Positions 11,111 to 21,756 are shown, counted from the stretch's first letter. The stretch is DNA of 64,000 nt from Lumbricus terrestris (GCA_949752735.1 OX457044.1:14471815-14535814), one strand, 5' to 3'. Notes: generated by a model from the letters alone, not told the origin. Translations and numbers: made by a program.

Positions 11111-11748
11111 AAGCCCGACGTTGGATGTTCGATGCTCTTGGTGGAATTCTTAGCGATTGACGAGTGTTTCTGCAGTTTAGTTGAAGCGAGTGTAACGACG
11201 GAAAGATATGCAAGTTCTGTAAGCCGTGTTTTATTCTGTGTGCGCGTCGTGAATTATAGTGTTTAAAGCCAGAGCCCGGAGGCGAAGTGGATATACTGCT
11301 TTCGTGAAAGGACGGTATTCATGTTATGACGATTGTGGATTCTGGAAGGAGTTATTCGACGGAGTAAATTAGATACGTTCTCGGAAGGACAGGAGTTCAG
11401 TTTCTACAAGGAATACTTTGGGAGAGAGAGAAAGGAGTTGGGAGCTTGTTTACAACGAACACCGCGATGCAACAGCTGAGTATTATAATATAGATCTTGA
11501 CATAGTGGGAAAAACCCAAGCATAGAAATTTCCTATTTCACCGCCGTGTTCCTTAAGCTGTATCGTATGTGTGCTGTGTGAATGCGAGTGTTATAATTAG
11601 ATTAAAACGAAAGTGAATTCAGGTTGATGATAATATTATAATCAGATGTTTAAACTCTAAAGAGATACTGCTATAGTTCTAAACTACTATTATTTTAGAT
11701 TGCTTTGTGTTTAACAAGAAAATAGCGGATGCTATATTAAACCGCATT

Positions 11749-12738
11749 ATGTCTCATTCATTGGATAACTTAAATGTGCCAATTGAAGAAGAAGAAGGAA
11801 TGTTTGGATTAGGAAACAGCCGAAGCTCATCACCTTTAGTCAGGCCTAGATCAACCATGGAAGAAATTATGTTTCAGATGAGTACGACTCTATCCCGTAT
11901 GGATAGCAGACAACAAAGTATGGAGACTAAACAGAGAGATACTAATGAACGTGTGAGTGATATGATGGAACGAGTGAATGAAGTGATGAATGAACAGATT
12001 GAATTGTGTATGATGATGATGTCTGGTGAGCATGAAGAGTTGCATGGGGAGCGTTTGAGAAAACATACGACTGTTACTTCCACTGATGACGTGTTAGAAG
12101 GAGGAAGAGTGCATTGGACAGATGGACAGGGAAACCAGGAAGGAGTTGTCCGGGATTGGAGAATGAGAGAGAGGAATACGAACCCTAGTTGTGAAACGAA
12201 TACAATTACAGAATGTACTTCTGTCGCGCCGACAAACGCTCGGTTACCTTGGTCAAATGAGGGAAGAGGACAAGAAGGAAATAGGACAAGTCAGCAGGGT
12301 AGTAGATTTAGCGCCAGACTTCTAGGAAAGCCTAGGCCTAATTATTCTGACTTGAACCGACTGGGTTTCCTTCGCTCCCAGACTGACTTTCCTCCCGCAG
12401 GCATGGATATGACGGCGGAAGAGGATAGGGAGTTCATGAGAGAAACGGCCCCGTTAACGCCTTCTGGATTGGTGGAAAAACAGGGAGCAGTAGCGACCTC
12501 CTTGGCCGATGCCAGAACTGCAACCGTGTCCAATGGGGGCAACCCCCTTGGTGGCGTCGTCAGTGGAGTGAGTTCGGGAATGGAGGAGGAGAGGAGGAAT
12601 GAGGTAACGACAGGGGGATATCCAGCTGTCGATAGGCCCAGAGAAGTCAGTATTGGGCGAGGGACCCTCCTTAGTAGTGCCAGACCCGACGGTGACGACG
12701 TTCTGCGAGGGGGCGGACGCGACATTACAACGGTGTAA
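11749..12738 (+). CDS. LTR-encoded acidic coiled-coil protein, copy 1
   Basis: The first ATG (11749) opens a frame of 329 codons; the frame itself is open from 11707. Order of features: an acidic patch (PIEEEEGMFG, residues ~10-20), a Met/Gln/Arg-rich coiled-coil region (SRMDSRQQSMETKQRDTNER, ~50-100), a hydrophilic linker, a basic motif SARLLGKPRPNYSDLNRLGF near residue ~200, and a Gly/Arg-rich tail. It resembles a Gag-like structural protein in composition only; there is no CCHC knuckle and no enzyme motif. The stop codon lies 12-14 bp outside the element, so in a full-length element the frame would enter the internal region. Copy 2 matches it closely. Confidence 0.65.
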   Translation: MSHSLDNLNVPIEEEEGMFGLGNSRSSSPLVRPRSTMEEIMFQMSTTLSRMDSRQQSMETKQRDTNERVSDMMERVNEVMNEQIELCMMMMSGEHEELHGERLRKHTTVTSTDDVLEGGRVHWTDGQGNQEGVVRDWRMRERNTNPSCETNTITECTSVAPTNARLPWSNEGRGQEGNRTSQQGSRFSARLLGKPRPNYSDLNRLGFLRSQTDFPPAGMDMTAEEDREFMRETAPLTPSGLVEKQGAVATSLADARTATVSNGGNPLGGVVSGVSSGMEEERRNEVTTGGYPAVDRPREVSIGRGTLLSSARPDGDDVLRGGGRDITTV

Positions 12739-13621
12739 ATATATATTAAGGTCATTACTTGTTTACTATGGTTTCATTGTGTTAGGTCGGGAATGTCAAG
12801 TTTTTTTGAAGAGGCACTATATAAAATTGAATACAATTTTGCTATTTTAATTGCTGAATTCTTTTAGACTACATATACAGTGAACTATTTGTCATATGTC
12901 TGTTAGTTTTGTAGTAGTTAGCAGTTAACAATGTCGAAAAGGTTTGGCTGCACTGTATCAGAACATCTATGAGGTAACATAGTTTTTTTAATTCAAGATT
13001 CCGGTCAAATTTTCTCAACTCATCAACAATCCAACTTTTTAAACCACTTAGAACATTACTACTCTCTATGCTCAATCCAACAACCAGACTGGAAGAGTAG
13101 AAGTGACCTGACCTATATTGAGATTTATTATGTGTCTATTGCAGAGCAATATTATTGCTAGTGAAGGACTAGCTCAATGTCCCTACACATTAGCCACCTC
13201 GGACAAGGATCAAACCTGTAATTATGTGCCCTTGGTGGATTCGAATGCTCCGGACTGTTTTATTGGGGGTGAGGGGTAGTACTTGAACAACACACGCTCT
13301 GGGTTGCACACAATCGAAGCAAAAAGTGCCTTGCCTTCCCCCGAGCAAAGCTACCCAAAATATTTGGTATCCTCAAGGACATAACACAACCAACAATGTT
13401 GGTTTACTACTGCCTGAAGCCTTGCTCAACCACCAATGCAAACAAATCTTCACCATGGTTTTAAACTATGCCTCCTGTTCAATAGCAAGCCAGAAAAGGT
13501 AATCCTAAGTATAGCCTGAGACTGGGCAAACTTTATACATTATACATTCCTGTTTACAGTATTACTGATATGAGTACATTGTCAGTGGTAAGCATTCATA
13601 CTGTACTATCTGTACTAGACT
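12725..13621. other. Spacer with an L2-like tail and a CORE-like relic; no gene
   Basis: 12783-12832 contains TTGAAGAGGCACTATATAAA followed by TTGAATA, resembling the L2-type 3' tail seen more clearly at 57515-57592. 13160-13255 contains GTGAAGGACTAGCTCAATG and GGTGGATTCGAATGC, a degenerate match to the CORE-like block at 34438-34495. The rest holds short repeats and no open frame of interest. Both calls are weak on their own. Confidence 0.4.
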
Positions 13622-13690
13622 GGGTCCCGTAGCTCAGTGGAGAGAGCGTTGGCCGTTAAAGGCCAAGGTTGACATTCCAAATTCTCTCGG
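13622..13690 (+). repeat. tRNA-like SINE head or tRNA pseudogene
   Basis: The segment starts GGGTCCCGTAGCTCAGTGG and has a good A box (TAGCTCAGTGGAGAGAG) and an anticodon-like stem TTGGCC/GGCCAA with a 6-base loop. The T arm is spoiled: a GGTTCGAATCC-type B box is expected but GGTTGACATTCCA is seen. It is most likely the head of a decayed tRNA-derived SINE, not a working tRNA. Confidence 0.5.
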
Positions 13691-14959
13691 TAGAACGATT
13701 ATAATATAATACGCCGATATTATGAGCGTGACCAATGACCGTCGGCTAAGTTTGGCTGACAGAAATGACCGTTGCTATACCCCCCCCCAAAATTTGAAAT
13801 TTTTTCCCTAAAGTTATTTTCCACCAATGATACTTTTTGGCTGGAGAGACTTAGCATTTTCAAAAATAACCTCAAATTGGGACACCCTAGTGTTTACTGT
13901 TTAGGTAATCAGGCCATGCTGTATAATCCAGTTCTCATTATACTTAACTATTTGACAGCTCAAGATAAAATTTTGCAGTTGGCTAATTTGAGCATGTTTC
14001 TGTATTATTTTTGGCTCTTCCTTTTATTCTTCGGATTTCTTTTTGTGGCTTTTAGGTTCAGGAAAATTCCAGAAGCTGCTGAGGAGTCGTATGGATGAGA
14101 CGACCGAGAAGTTGCGGTCTATGCTGGCAACAACTCGTAAAGTGACTATATGCATTGATGGATGGAGCAAAAAGGGTTTGTCAGCTTCGTTTTTAGGAAT
14201 CTCTGCAAGCTTATTTGAACCTAGGAGTCATTGTTCAAGGCACGCATTGCTGAATCTGAAGGAAATTAAACATCCCCACACAGGAGACATGCTAACTAAG
14301 TGTCTGCAAGAATCGTTAGCGGCTTGGGACATTCCTGCTAGCAGTTTTACTCGTAGTCTCTGACAATGGTGCCAATATGACTAAGGCTATAAGACTCTTG
14401 CAGGAAAATGAACTGAAACAAAGTGCTAGCTCTTCTGCAGGACCCTCAGAACAGTTTGAGGGTTGTGACTTAGCGGACGAGTCTGAATCAAGCGATGAGG
14501 AAAATGAAGATGATGTTCCTCTCTCACGTTTGATGACGTACGAGCTTCCCGCTGACATACCGTACAGACGCTTGCCTTGCATGGCACACTGCCTGCAGCT
14601 GGTCATTAAGCCGGTTTTTCGTCATTCAAGATTTGAACCCATTATCACAAAAGCACGACAGATTGTATCATACATCCGAAAGTCATCCGTTTTAATGGAA
14701 AAACTGGTTGGAAAGTGTGGGAGGATTGTGATCATTGATTGCACGACTCGCTGGAACAGCACCAACTCTATGATCAAGCGTCTGATTGAAGTTAAGCCTG
14801 CGATAAATGAAATCATGTCGGAATCATCTTTCGATACACTGCTTGCCAGCGAGTGGACGAAGCTAGAAGAAATCGTGTCCCTTCTTGACCCATTTGCGGT
14901 TCATACCGATCTTCTACAGACAGATACGCTCTCACTCTCCAACATAATCCCAGCATTAC

Positions 14960-17174
14960 TGTGAGAATCTACAATTCTCCATTGCTTAATGACACTCTTA
15001 CTATATGCTAAGTTATGTATAACTGTGTGTGTAAGCGTGTATGACTGTGTGTGTGTGTAGGCATGTTTGATTGTTGATGTGGATTTAAGACATATATGAG
15101 TGGGGAAGGGTTTGGGGACTATTAAGGAATTAGCAAGTAACAGTGACTGAGCATTTGCAACTATCGACGATCGCAAAGGAACTGTCTGTAATAGTGACTT
15201 CGCATTTTACTTCCTATAAAAAGCCCCGACGCTGAAGCTCGACACTCACTGGTTCGCTGGTTTCACTGGATCGGTTGCTGATACGTTTGGCCGACAACTC
15301 GTCTGATGCTGTCGTCTGTCCGTTCAACCATTGGAATTCAGTAGATTGTCTGAAGCGTGCGTAACGACGAAGAGCTGCGCAGACTCTGTAAGACGTGCCT
15401 CGTTCTGTGTTCGCATCGTGAATCGTAGTAGTTTAAACCAGACCCGGAAGCAAAGGAGAAGGAACTGCTTTCGTTAAAAGACGGAATTCTTGTTGCGAAG
15501 ATTGTGGATTCTGTAGAGGAATTATACGATCGTGTAATCAGGTTTCATTCTTTGGAGAACAGGAATTCGGATCTCTACAAGGAACGCTGTGTGTGTGGGG
15601 AATTGATGATATTGTTTACAATCGGACACTGCAGGCACATAATAATAATAATAATATTTTTTCTTTAATTAAACGCCTGCAAGACGCACTGCGCTTTACA
15701 TTTACAGGTTATGCAGTAATCTTAATTAAACTTAACTACCAACTGAACAGACAGCTTTGTAATTACACGGCGCCGATGGCAGCCTACAAAGCAAATCCGC
15801 CCAACGGGGGCTCGAACTCACTACCTCTCGCACTCTTGGCCAGCGTGTTAACCACTACTCTACCGGGCCCCCCACATCAGCTGAGTATCGTATTAATAGA
15901 TATATTTAGGGGAAAAACCCACTACCTAAATTTACAATCTGCACCGACGTGTTTCTTAGGCTGTGACGTGTGTATGCTGAATGAATGCAGGCAGTACAAT
16001 TGAACTGAAAACGAAAGTATAATAACTATAATAATATGATCTGATTGTTTTAAACTCTTCAGAGATATTATTGTAGACCTTTTAAAACTGTTGTTCTTTA
16101 GATTGCTTTTGATTTAACAAAAATAGCGGAAGCTATATCAAACCGCATTATGTCTCGTTCATCATTGCATAACTTAGGTACTGAAATTGGAGAAGGAGAA
16201 GAAGGGATGTTTAGGTTAGGAGATAGTCATAGTTCATCACCTTTTGTTAGACCCAGGTCAAACATGGAGACAATCCTGTTTCAAATAAGTACGACTCTAT
16301 CCAGTGTGGATAGCAGACAAAGAGATATGGATAGCAGACAAAGAGATATCCAAGGATAGCAGACAACGAGACATGGATAGCAGACAAAGAGAAATGGAGA
16401 CTAGACAGAGAGACACTAATGAACGTGTGAATGATGTTATGAATGAAAAGAATGAATTGCAATTGCGTCTGATGATGATGTCTGGAGATCACGAAGAGAT
16501 GATTGGAGAGTGCTTGAAAACAAATACGACTGTTACTTCCACTGAAGACTTGTTAGAAAGAGGAAGAGTGCAATGGACAGATGGACGAGGAAACCAGGAA
16601 GGGGATACCCGGGATATAAGAATAGGAGAGACGCAAACGAACCTTGGTCGTGAACCAAATATGATTACAGAATGTATTTCTGTCGCGCCACCCACTTTGG
16701 CACCTTGGATGGATGGAAGAGGAAAGGAAGGAAAGCGGACGAGTCAGCATGGTAGCAGATTTAGTGTCAGACTCCAGGGGAAGCCTAGACCTAATTATTC
16801 TGACTTGAACCGACTCGGTTTCCTTCACTCCCAGACTGACTTTCCTCCTATGATCATGGATATGACTGCAGAAGAGGATAGGGAGTTTATGAGAGAGAGA
16901 GCCCCGTTAACGCCTTCTGGATTGGTGGGAAAACAGGGAGCAGTAGCGACCTCCTTGGCTGCTGCCAGAACTGCACCCATGTCCAATGGGGGCAACCCGT
17001 TTTGTAACGTCGTCAGTGGAGTGACTTCGGGGATGGAGGAGGAGAGGAGGAATGAGATAACGACAGGGGATTATCCAGCTGTCGATAGGCCCAGAGAAGT
17101 CAGTATTGGGCGAGGGACCCTCCTTCGTAGTGCCAGACCCGACGACGGCATGAACAGAGCGGGCGGACACGACA
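14960..17174 (+). mobile_element. Coding LTR, copy 2, inside the hAT gene (no matching TSD)
   Basis: It begins TGTGAGAATCTAC and ends GGCGGACACGACA, the same terminal bases as copy 1. TATAAA is at 15215, 255 bp from the left end as in copy 1, and GGGGAAAAACCCA is at 15909-15921. Its 2215-bp length is explained by a SINE insertion (15641-15872) and small indels. The left flank is TTAC but the right flank is GTCT, so no target duplication is visible, and hAT sequence is missing across the site. Confidence 0.75.
15641..15872 (-). mobile_element. tRNA-derived SINE inserted in LTR copy 2
   Basis: On the minus strand the element starts GGGGGGCCCGGTAGAGTAG, with an A box around TAGAGTAGTGGTTA (15849-15862) and a B box GAGTTCGAGCC (15810-15820). 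It ends in an A-run and a (TAT)n tail (plus strand ATAATAATAATAATA after 15640). CACAT flanks both sides (15636-15640 and 15873-15877), a plausible short TSD. LTR copy 1 lacks the insert, which acts as an empty-site control. Confidence 0.8.
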
Positions 17175-17338
17175 GTCTCAAAGCATCAACGATGGAAAAA
17201 CTTGTCTACATCCACACCAACACTCGGCTTATGGACAAAATTACTGCTGTTGATTACGAAGAACAGACTGTTGAATGTGGTGATTGTGACGAAGCTGGAT
17301 CATCCTCTGATTCCGACACTGATTTGGAGACTAATTAA
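16150..17338 (+). pseudogene. LTR-encoded acidic coiled-coil protein, copy 2
   Basis: ATG at 16150 corresponds exactly to the ATG of copy 1. The first frame (16150-16359) breaks inside a run of short tandem repeats that encode SRQRD units, and the reading continues in the frame 16304-17174. The coiled-coil has several extra SRQRD repeats compared with copy 1, so repeat slippage probably caused the frameshift. Downstream are SVRLQGKPRPNYSDLNRLGF and the conserved AEEDREFMRE and PLTPSGLV blocks shared with copy 1. The frame stays open across the LTR end (17174) and by chance joins the hAT C-terminus to 17338. Confidence 0.65.
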
Positions 17339-17768
17339 CTATCCGTGTGGCTGACCAGTGACCATGGTGTGACTGTGACTATTGAACATAAGAGTTACTA
17401 AAATGCTTGCTTTTTAATCTCTGAACACCTACGCTTATCTCTTAACAACGCAGAGTCACTATTCTATTGTTATTATTGTGCACTGTTCACTTTTGCATAA
17501 TTGCATACAAAGACACAGAATATCACCAATAAGTTGAGTACTTGACAAGTGACTAAAGTAGTGTTAAGTAGTTTTTTTTGTACATTTTAATAAAAACTTT
17601 GTGATAGCACCATATGTAATGTTTCATGCACAAATGCACAATGACTTCTAGCATGTGCCACGGTTAAGTGTTGTACCGTACCGTTTATGTACTCTTCAAT
17701 AAGGTACGTTAAAATACGTACGTACCTTTCAAACAATAAAATACGTACCATACGTACCCTCGAGCTAT
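17339..17768. other. No gene; spacer
   Basis: AT-rich sequence with an AATAAA-like polyadenylation word near 17588. A run of short GTACGTACC-type palindromic words occurs at 17683-17760 (ACGTACGTACC and relatives). No open frame or terminal repeat was recognised. Confidence 0.4.
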
Positions 17769-19911
17769 GTCTGAAATGTTAAAACCTATGGCAGTTCTAT
17801 GGCATGAAGCTACAGGACATCTCTGTAGCACATGGCATTCATGCTGGGAAGACAAGCAAGGGTCGTCCAGTCATCGTACGATTTGCAACAAGATGGGTCC
17901 GTAATCGGGTCTTTTGAGCGCGCAAGGCTCTGCGAGAAATCGATCCGCATCAATCGCCAATCTACACCGTGATTCAAAAAAAAGTAAGCCAAAATGTTTT
18001 TCGTATATTTCTAGTGCCTGATAACATATCACGCTAAAATTACCCAAATATTTAGAGAAGTGGACCAAGAATATGATTCCAAAATTTCATGAGATAAAGT
18101 TGAACGGTTAAAAAGATACGAATCTTTCAACTTCATATGCCGAAATTTCAGTTTACAAGCAATTTTCTGTTAGATTCAATAAAATGTAAGTCAAACTGTT
18201 TTCCTTATATCTCTAATTCCTGATGATTAATCATGCTCAAATTTTCCAGATATGTAGAGAATTGAATAACAATATGATTCCAACAGTTTGGTTTGATTAT
18301 TGAATTAAATAAGATGCTCAAAATGTCCTCCTCCTGCTTGCACGCAAGCCTGGAGGTGCTGGCGCCACTGGGAAACAGCATCGTCGATTATCCTCTGGTC
18401 CAGATCATCTCACTCTTCCATCAAGCGCTACGTCAGATCGTTTATACCATGGATTGTTGTCTACTCGGTCTTGCATCAAGCTCCACACTTTTTAGTCGAC
18501 AGGATTCAAATCTGAGCTGTTTGGAGGCCATAATGTGGCAGAAATGAAGTCTGGCGTCTCTCTTGTCAGCATTTCAGTGGTTTCCTTGGCTCTTTTCGCT
18601 GGGGCATTGTCCTGTTGGAAAAAAAACAGCCTTCTGGGCCCAATCTGGGGGCTAGATTTCTGATTACAGATAGAGGATGTTGTGACAGCACAGCGTCGCG
18701 ATAATAGGATCCATTAATTTTTACTCCAGGGTCACTGAAGACCAAAATTCGGAACTATCAAGCGTCGAAACCGCAAAGAAGATAACAGACTTGCTGAAAA
18801 CAGAAATTTCGGGAGATGAAGTTGAAATATTCATATCTTTCTATCCGTTCAAATTTATGACTTGATATTTTGGAATCCTATTCTTGGTTCAATTCTATAA
18901 ATATTGGGAAAAGTTTAGCATGATTAATTATCAGGTCATAAAGATACTGAAAAAGTTTGACTTACATTTTATTGATTCTAACAGAAAATTGCTTGTAAAC
19001 TGAAATTTCGGCATATGAAGTTGAAAGATACATATCTTTTTATCCGCTCAACTTTATCTCATGAAATCTTGGAATCATATTCTTGGTCCAATTCTCTAAA
19101 TATTTGGAAATTTTTAGCGTGATAGGTTATCAGTCATTGGAGATATATGAAAAATAATTTGGCTTACTTTTTTTTGAATCACGGTGTACATTAACGAACA
19201 ACTAACGAAGAAAGCGGCTGAGATTTTCTTCAATGCACGAAAGCTTCTGAGAAATAAGAGAATTGCAGGAACATGGACAATGAACGGTCAGGTTTACACC
19301 AAGCGAACGCTCCTGGCAAATGAAAAACCGATCTGGATAGATGCCATCAATGACCTACCAAAGCATGACTAACTGCTCGTTGATTTCTTTCCAAAGTCAC
19401 TCTATGCAAGGTTACATATTTGCTCATTCTCACATTATTCTCAATTTTCACGGCTACTTTATATACTTATCTTCTGCCCGCAGCAGTTGTTATGTGTGAG
19501 GCTGTACTGGGAAAGGCATGTAGTGAGAAACTGAAAGTCATTCCATTATCTGATAACACTGTGAGCAGAAGAATCGGTGACATGGCTGAAGACATCCAGC
19601 TAATTACCCGTCTTCGGAAAGTTAAATTTGCAATTCAAATCGATGAAAGTACTGATATTGCAAGTGTTGCTCAGTTGTAGGTATATGTACGATATGTATG
19701 GAACGGAGAATCTATGGAAGACCTTTTGTTTTGCAAGGGACTCCCAGGGCGTACAACAGTAGAAGAATCTTCAAAGCGGTTAATGATTTCTTTGAAGAAC
19801 ATGGACTTGCGTGGGCAAAATACATTGGACTGTGCACTGACGGCGCTGCTGCTATGACAGGACAGGCGTCTGGTTTGGCTGGAGGGGTGAAACAGATAGC
19901 CCCACATATGT
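17769..19911 (+). pseudogene. LINE-ORF1-like / ZBED5-like hAT composite, copy A
   Basis: The left part (17769-17962 and 19189-19371) encodes an L1-ORF1-type C-terminal domain: in the intact copy B it reads GRPIVIRFATRRVREQVYRA, later INEQL and FFNARKLLRNK, then GTWTMNGQVY. About 110 bp after its stop, a ZBED5-like hAT transposase begins (19490: MCEAVLGKACSEKLKVIPLS, then FAIQIDESTDIASVAQL, GLCTDGAAAMTGQ) and is cut at 19911 in mid-domain. The same fusion occurs in copy B at 47473, so it was amplified as one unit. A mariner derivative (17965-19186) interrupts the ORF1 part. The missing hAT C-terminus may be the piece at 26880-27030. Confidence 0.7.
17965..19186 (-). mobile_element. mariner-like deletion derivative with ~300-bp TIRs
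   Basis: The ends are CACCGTGATTC plus an A-run (17965) and its inverted copy ending GAATCACGGTG (19186), flanked by TA (17963-17964 and 19187-19188). Inverted similarity extends about 300 bp inward. The centre, on the minus strand, retains a transposase piece: QQDNAPA followed by a region with SSDLNPVD and, near the C-terminus, QACVQAGGGHFEH. The N-terminal half is gone. Copy B of the host composite (around 47670) lacks the insert, confirming the boundaries. It is related in type to 211-1613, but the TIRs differ. Confidence 0.85.
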
Positions 19912-20499
19912 GACCGGCTTTTTCGAAACCAGTAGGTTGTCGCAAAATGTCAACAGGCCGAAAATGAGCAAAAACGATGGAAAACCGCAAACCGGTCGTT
20001 ATTGACATTAACTCGTAAATAATTACAAAAATATATAAATTTAATATAAATATCTTAAAACAATTTTTGTTTAGACGCATCTAAATGTGTAAAAAATACA
20101 TTTTACTAAGAGCCCTATACGTCTGTTTCAAGGTGTAACGTCAGAATTTATGTTAAAATTCGCTATCATTGCGGCAACACTAGACAAGGTTATAGTTCGA
20201 ATTTCCTTACGTGCTTGGACTCGTTTTGAACAAGAGAACTCCCTTGTCCTGTCCTATTAATAAAACTTGACCTTCTCGTGTTTATTAAGCCCAATTACAG
20301 GCGCGAAAGAGGGCCGCTATCGGTAAACAAAATATGGAAATTAGGTAGCAACCAGGAGCACATGACAAAATCTTGCACTGTTATTGGCTGACGGTTCGAA
20401 AGGTCGGCTGTGCACATGCGCACTCGCATGACCTAGTCTCTTTAAAGCGACGACTTGTCTATTTTGTGCGTTATTTGCTAGATAGACTTAATTTTCGAA
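19912..20499. other. Unassigned, possible left end of an element
   Basis: hAT similarity ends abruptly at 19911 and a new sequence starts GTGACCGGCTTTTTCGAAACC. It could be the terminus of the element that carries the exon at 20500, but I found no inverted partner. 20160-20470 is comparatively CpG-rich and could serve as promoter and leader for that exon. Confidence 0.3.
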
Positions 20500-20773
20500 A
20501 TGGAGGAGACTATTGCAAGTTTAATAAACGCGAAAGGATCGGACCGAACGAAAGTGAATGAGTTGTTGCAAGAATATTTGAGTACAGAACGTGTTGAAAG
20601 CGATGAGAGCGATAATGATGATTGCAAGACTGACGCCGAAGACAACGAATCTGACAACGAAGAGGTTGACATGGATGCCTCGGATTTCGAGGATGTTATG
20701 AGGCACGCAAGAACATCTGGTGAAATCATAACGAACGAGAATACGGTTGAATATGAGAAAGTCGCTGATTCAG
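20500..20773 (+). CDS. Acidic N-terminal coding exon, gene unknown
   Basis: ATG at 20500 opens 91 codons ending at a CAG|GTAATA donor (20773/20774). The product begins MEETIASLINAKGSDRTKVN and is strongly acidic in the middle (ESDESDNDD, EDNESDNEEVDMDASDFED). Acidic leaders of this kind precede the catalytic core in piggyBac and several other transposases, and also occur in host chromatin proteins. I found no convincing downstream exon in the right phase: the acceptors near 21539 and 21620 lead quickly to stops. It may be a host first exon or the start of a decayed transposon gene. Confidence 0.4.
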
Positions 20774-21097
20774 GTAATAATTTTTGAAATGCTATTCTTC
20801 ACAGAAACCCTTGCATGCAAATCTTTATGTGCTGTTTCTGATGCACTGCAGCTCTTAGGATAAACAAAAATAGTATCACGGTTCCAATTCTGTTTTAATG
20901 GAACTGGCCTTTATGATTACTCAGGCATAAATATTAAAGTTGGAATCACCACCCTCTCTTGCACTCCTTACTTCTACACACCTATAAGTAATTATTGTTC
21001 ATAATTAGATTTTAGATAATGAAAGGATACTGTTGATATTTTTATTGCAATCTAATGTTCATGGTGATTCTTCCTGATATCATAGTTTCAGTCCAGT
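20774..21097. other. No gene; AT-rich spacer or intron
   Basis: No open frame or repeat terminus was recognised. If the exon ending at 20773 is real, this is the start of its intron. Confidence 0.4.
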
Positions 21098-21107
21098 GAT
21101 TATCAAA

Positions 21108-21393
21108 TTATTAATATCGGACACATGATTAGAGCCGACAAGCTGCCGGCATTCATATGTCAGGGCTATCTTGATGGAAAAAGGGCTCGGGGAAGGCCGA
21201 GGAGAAGATGGATGGATGACGTGGAGGAATGGACGGGGATGGTGATGGCCGACTGTGTGAGGACCGCGAGAAACAGAGAGCAGTGGAGGAAGATGGCGTC
21301 GTCGACTCTAATCCCCGATCCGCAGCAATGAGGATGGTCATATGACGGACGAAATGCTTCGTTCCAGTGGCCGAGGGCAACGACGACGACGAC
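21108..21393 (+). mobile_element. 5'-truncated non-LTR retrotransposon 3' end with 10-bp TSD
   Basis: GATTATCAAA occurs on both sides (21098-21107 and 21394-21403). Between them is the C-terminus of a LINE reverse transcriptase protein, GKRARGRPRRRWMDDVEEW, then NREQWRKMASS and a stop at 21331, a short 3' UTR and a (GAC)n tail. The GRPRxRWxDD...NRxxWR signature is common at the end of RTE, CR1 and Ingi-like polyproteins. Truncation, tail and TSD together are the hallmark of target-primed insertion. Confidence 0.85.
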
Positions 21394-21756
21394 GATTATC
21401 AAACCTAGTAAATTTTGCAAGAATTGGACACTAATTTTTACAAATTATGTTGTCATAAGTCTATCACTCTAGTTGATTCAAACATTGTTTCAATTCAATA
21501 CCTTGATTTTAGTATTGGCTTTTCATTTATATTGTAGGCTGTGGTTGCATTAGAGAATACTTTGCATAATTTACAAAATACAAAATGGCAAAATATATTC
21601 ATAGATTTTGTTATTTGCAGGTGTCAATGTCAACTTTTTAACCATGCAGTAGCCAATACGCTCCAGAGGACTTTTCCAGGCTGGAAATGGCTGCACTCAG
21701 TCCACGAGACCAAATGTTGGTTCTGCTTGGAAAAATTTCATGCACAATCAACTTAG

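Larger units (their letters stand above)
10850..12724 (+). mobile_element. Coding solo LTR, copy 1 (TSD TTAC)
   Basis: The element begins TGTGAGGATC and ends GGACGCGACA. TTAC flanks both sides (10846-10849 and 12725-12728). TG...CA ends with a 4-bp duplication are typical of integrase-inserted LTR elements. The 1875-bp body resembles copy 2 (14960) along its length: a TATA box exactly 255 bp from the left end, a GGGAAAAACCC motif (11505-11518), and an ORF filling the right half. There is no second repeat inside, so this looks like one long solo LTR. The ORF is still open at the 3' terminus and stops only in flanking DNA. Confidence 0.75.
14050..17338 (+). pseudogene. ZBED4/6-like hAT transposase, interrupted by an LTR
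   Basis: The hAT reading begins near 14050 (FRKIPEAAEE), continues KVTICIDGWSKKGLSASFLG, a typical RNase-H-like core start with the first acidic residue, and shifts frame near 14355 at VSDNGANMTKA. It then runs through a Ser/Glu-rich insert, CMAHCLQLVIK and CTTRWNSTNSMIKRL, to 14959. Copy 2 of the LTR family (14960-17174) breaks it. Directly after the LTR the frame resumes with SLKASTMEKLVYIHTNTRLM, the C-terminal end of the hAT dimerisation region, to a stop at 17338. About 150-180 residues expected between the halves are missing, so host sequence was deleted at the insertion site. Non-functional. Confidence 0.8.

Noticed and set aside
10850..12724. Ordinary gag gene of a gypsy or BEL element
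   Set aside because: There is no CCHC knuckle, major homology region or pol sequence, and the ORF lies between single TG...CA termini with a TSD and not between two LTRs.
12342..12755. Minus-strand ORF of 137 codons
   Set aside because: It is the shadow of the plus-strand LTR ORF, which has homologues in four other copies.
13622..13690. Functional tRNA gene
   Set aside because: The T arm and B box are damaged and the anticodon loop has six bases; a tRNA-derived SINE head is more likely.
14960..17174. Ginger-type DNA transposon (TGTNR ends, 4-bp TSD)
   Set aside because: TGT...ACA ends and 4-bp duplications would fit, but the termini are not inverted repeats beyond three bases, a TATA box and a preceding purine tract point to an LTR, and no integrase-like transposase is present.
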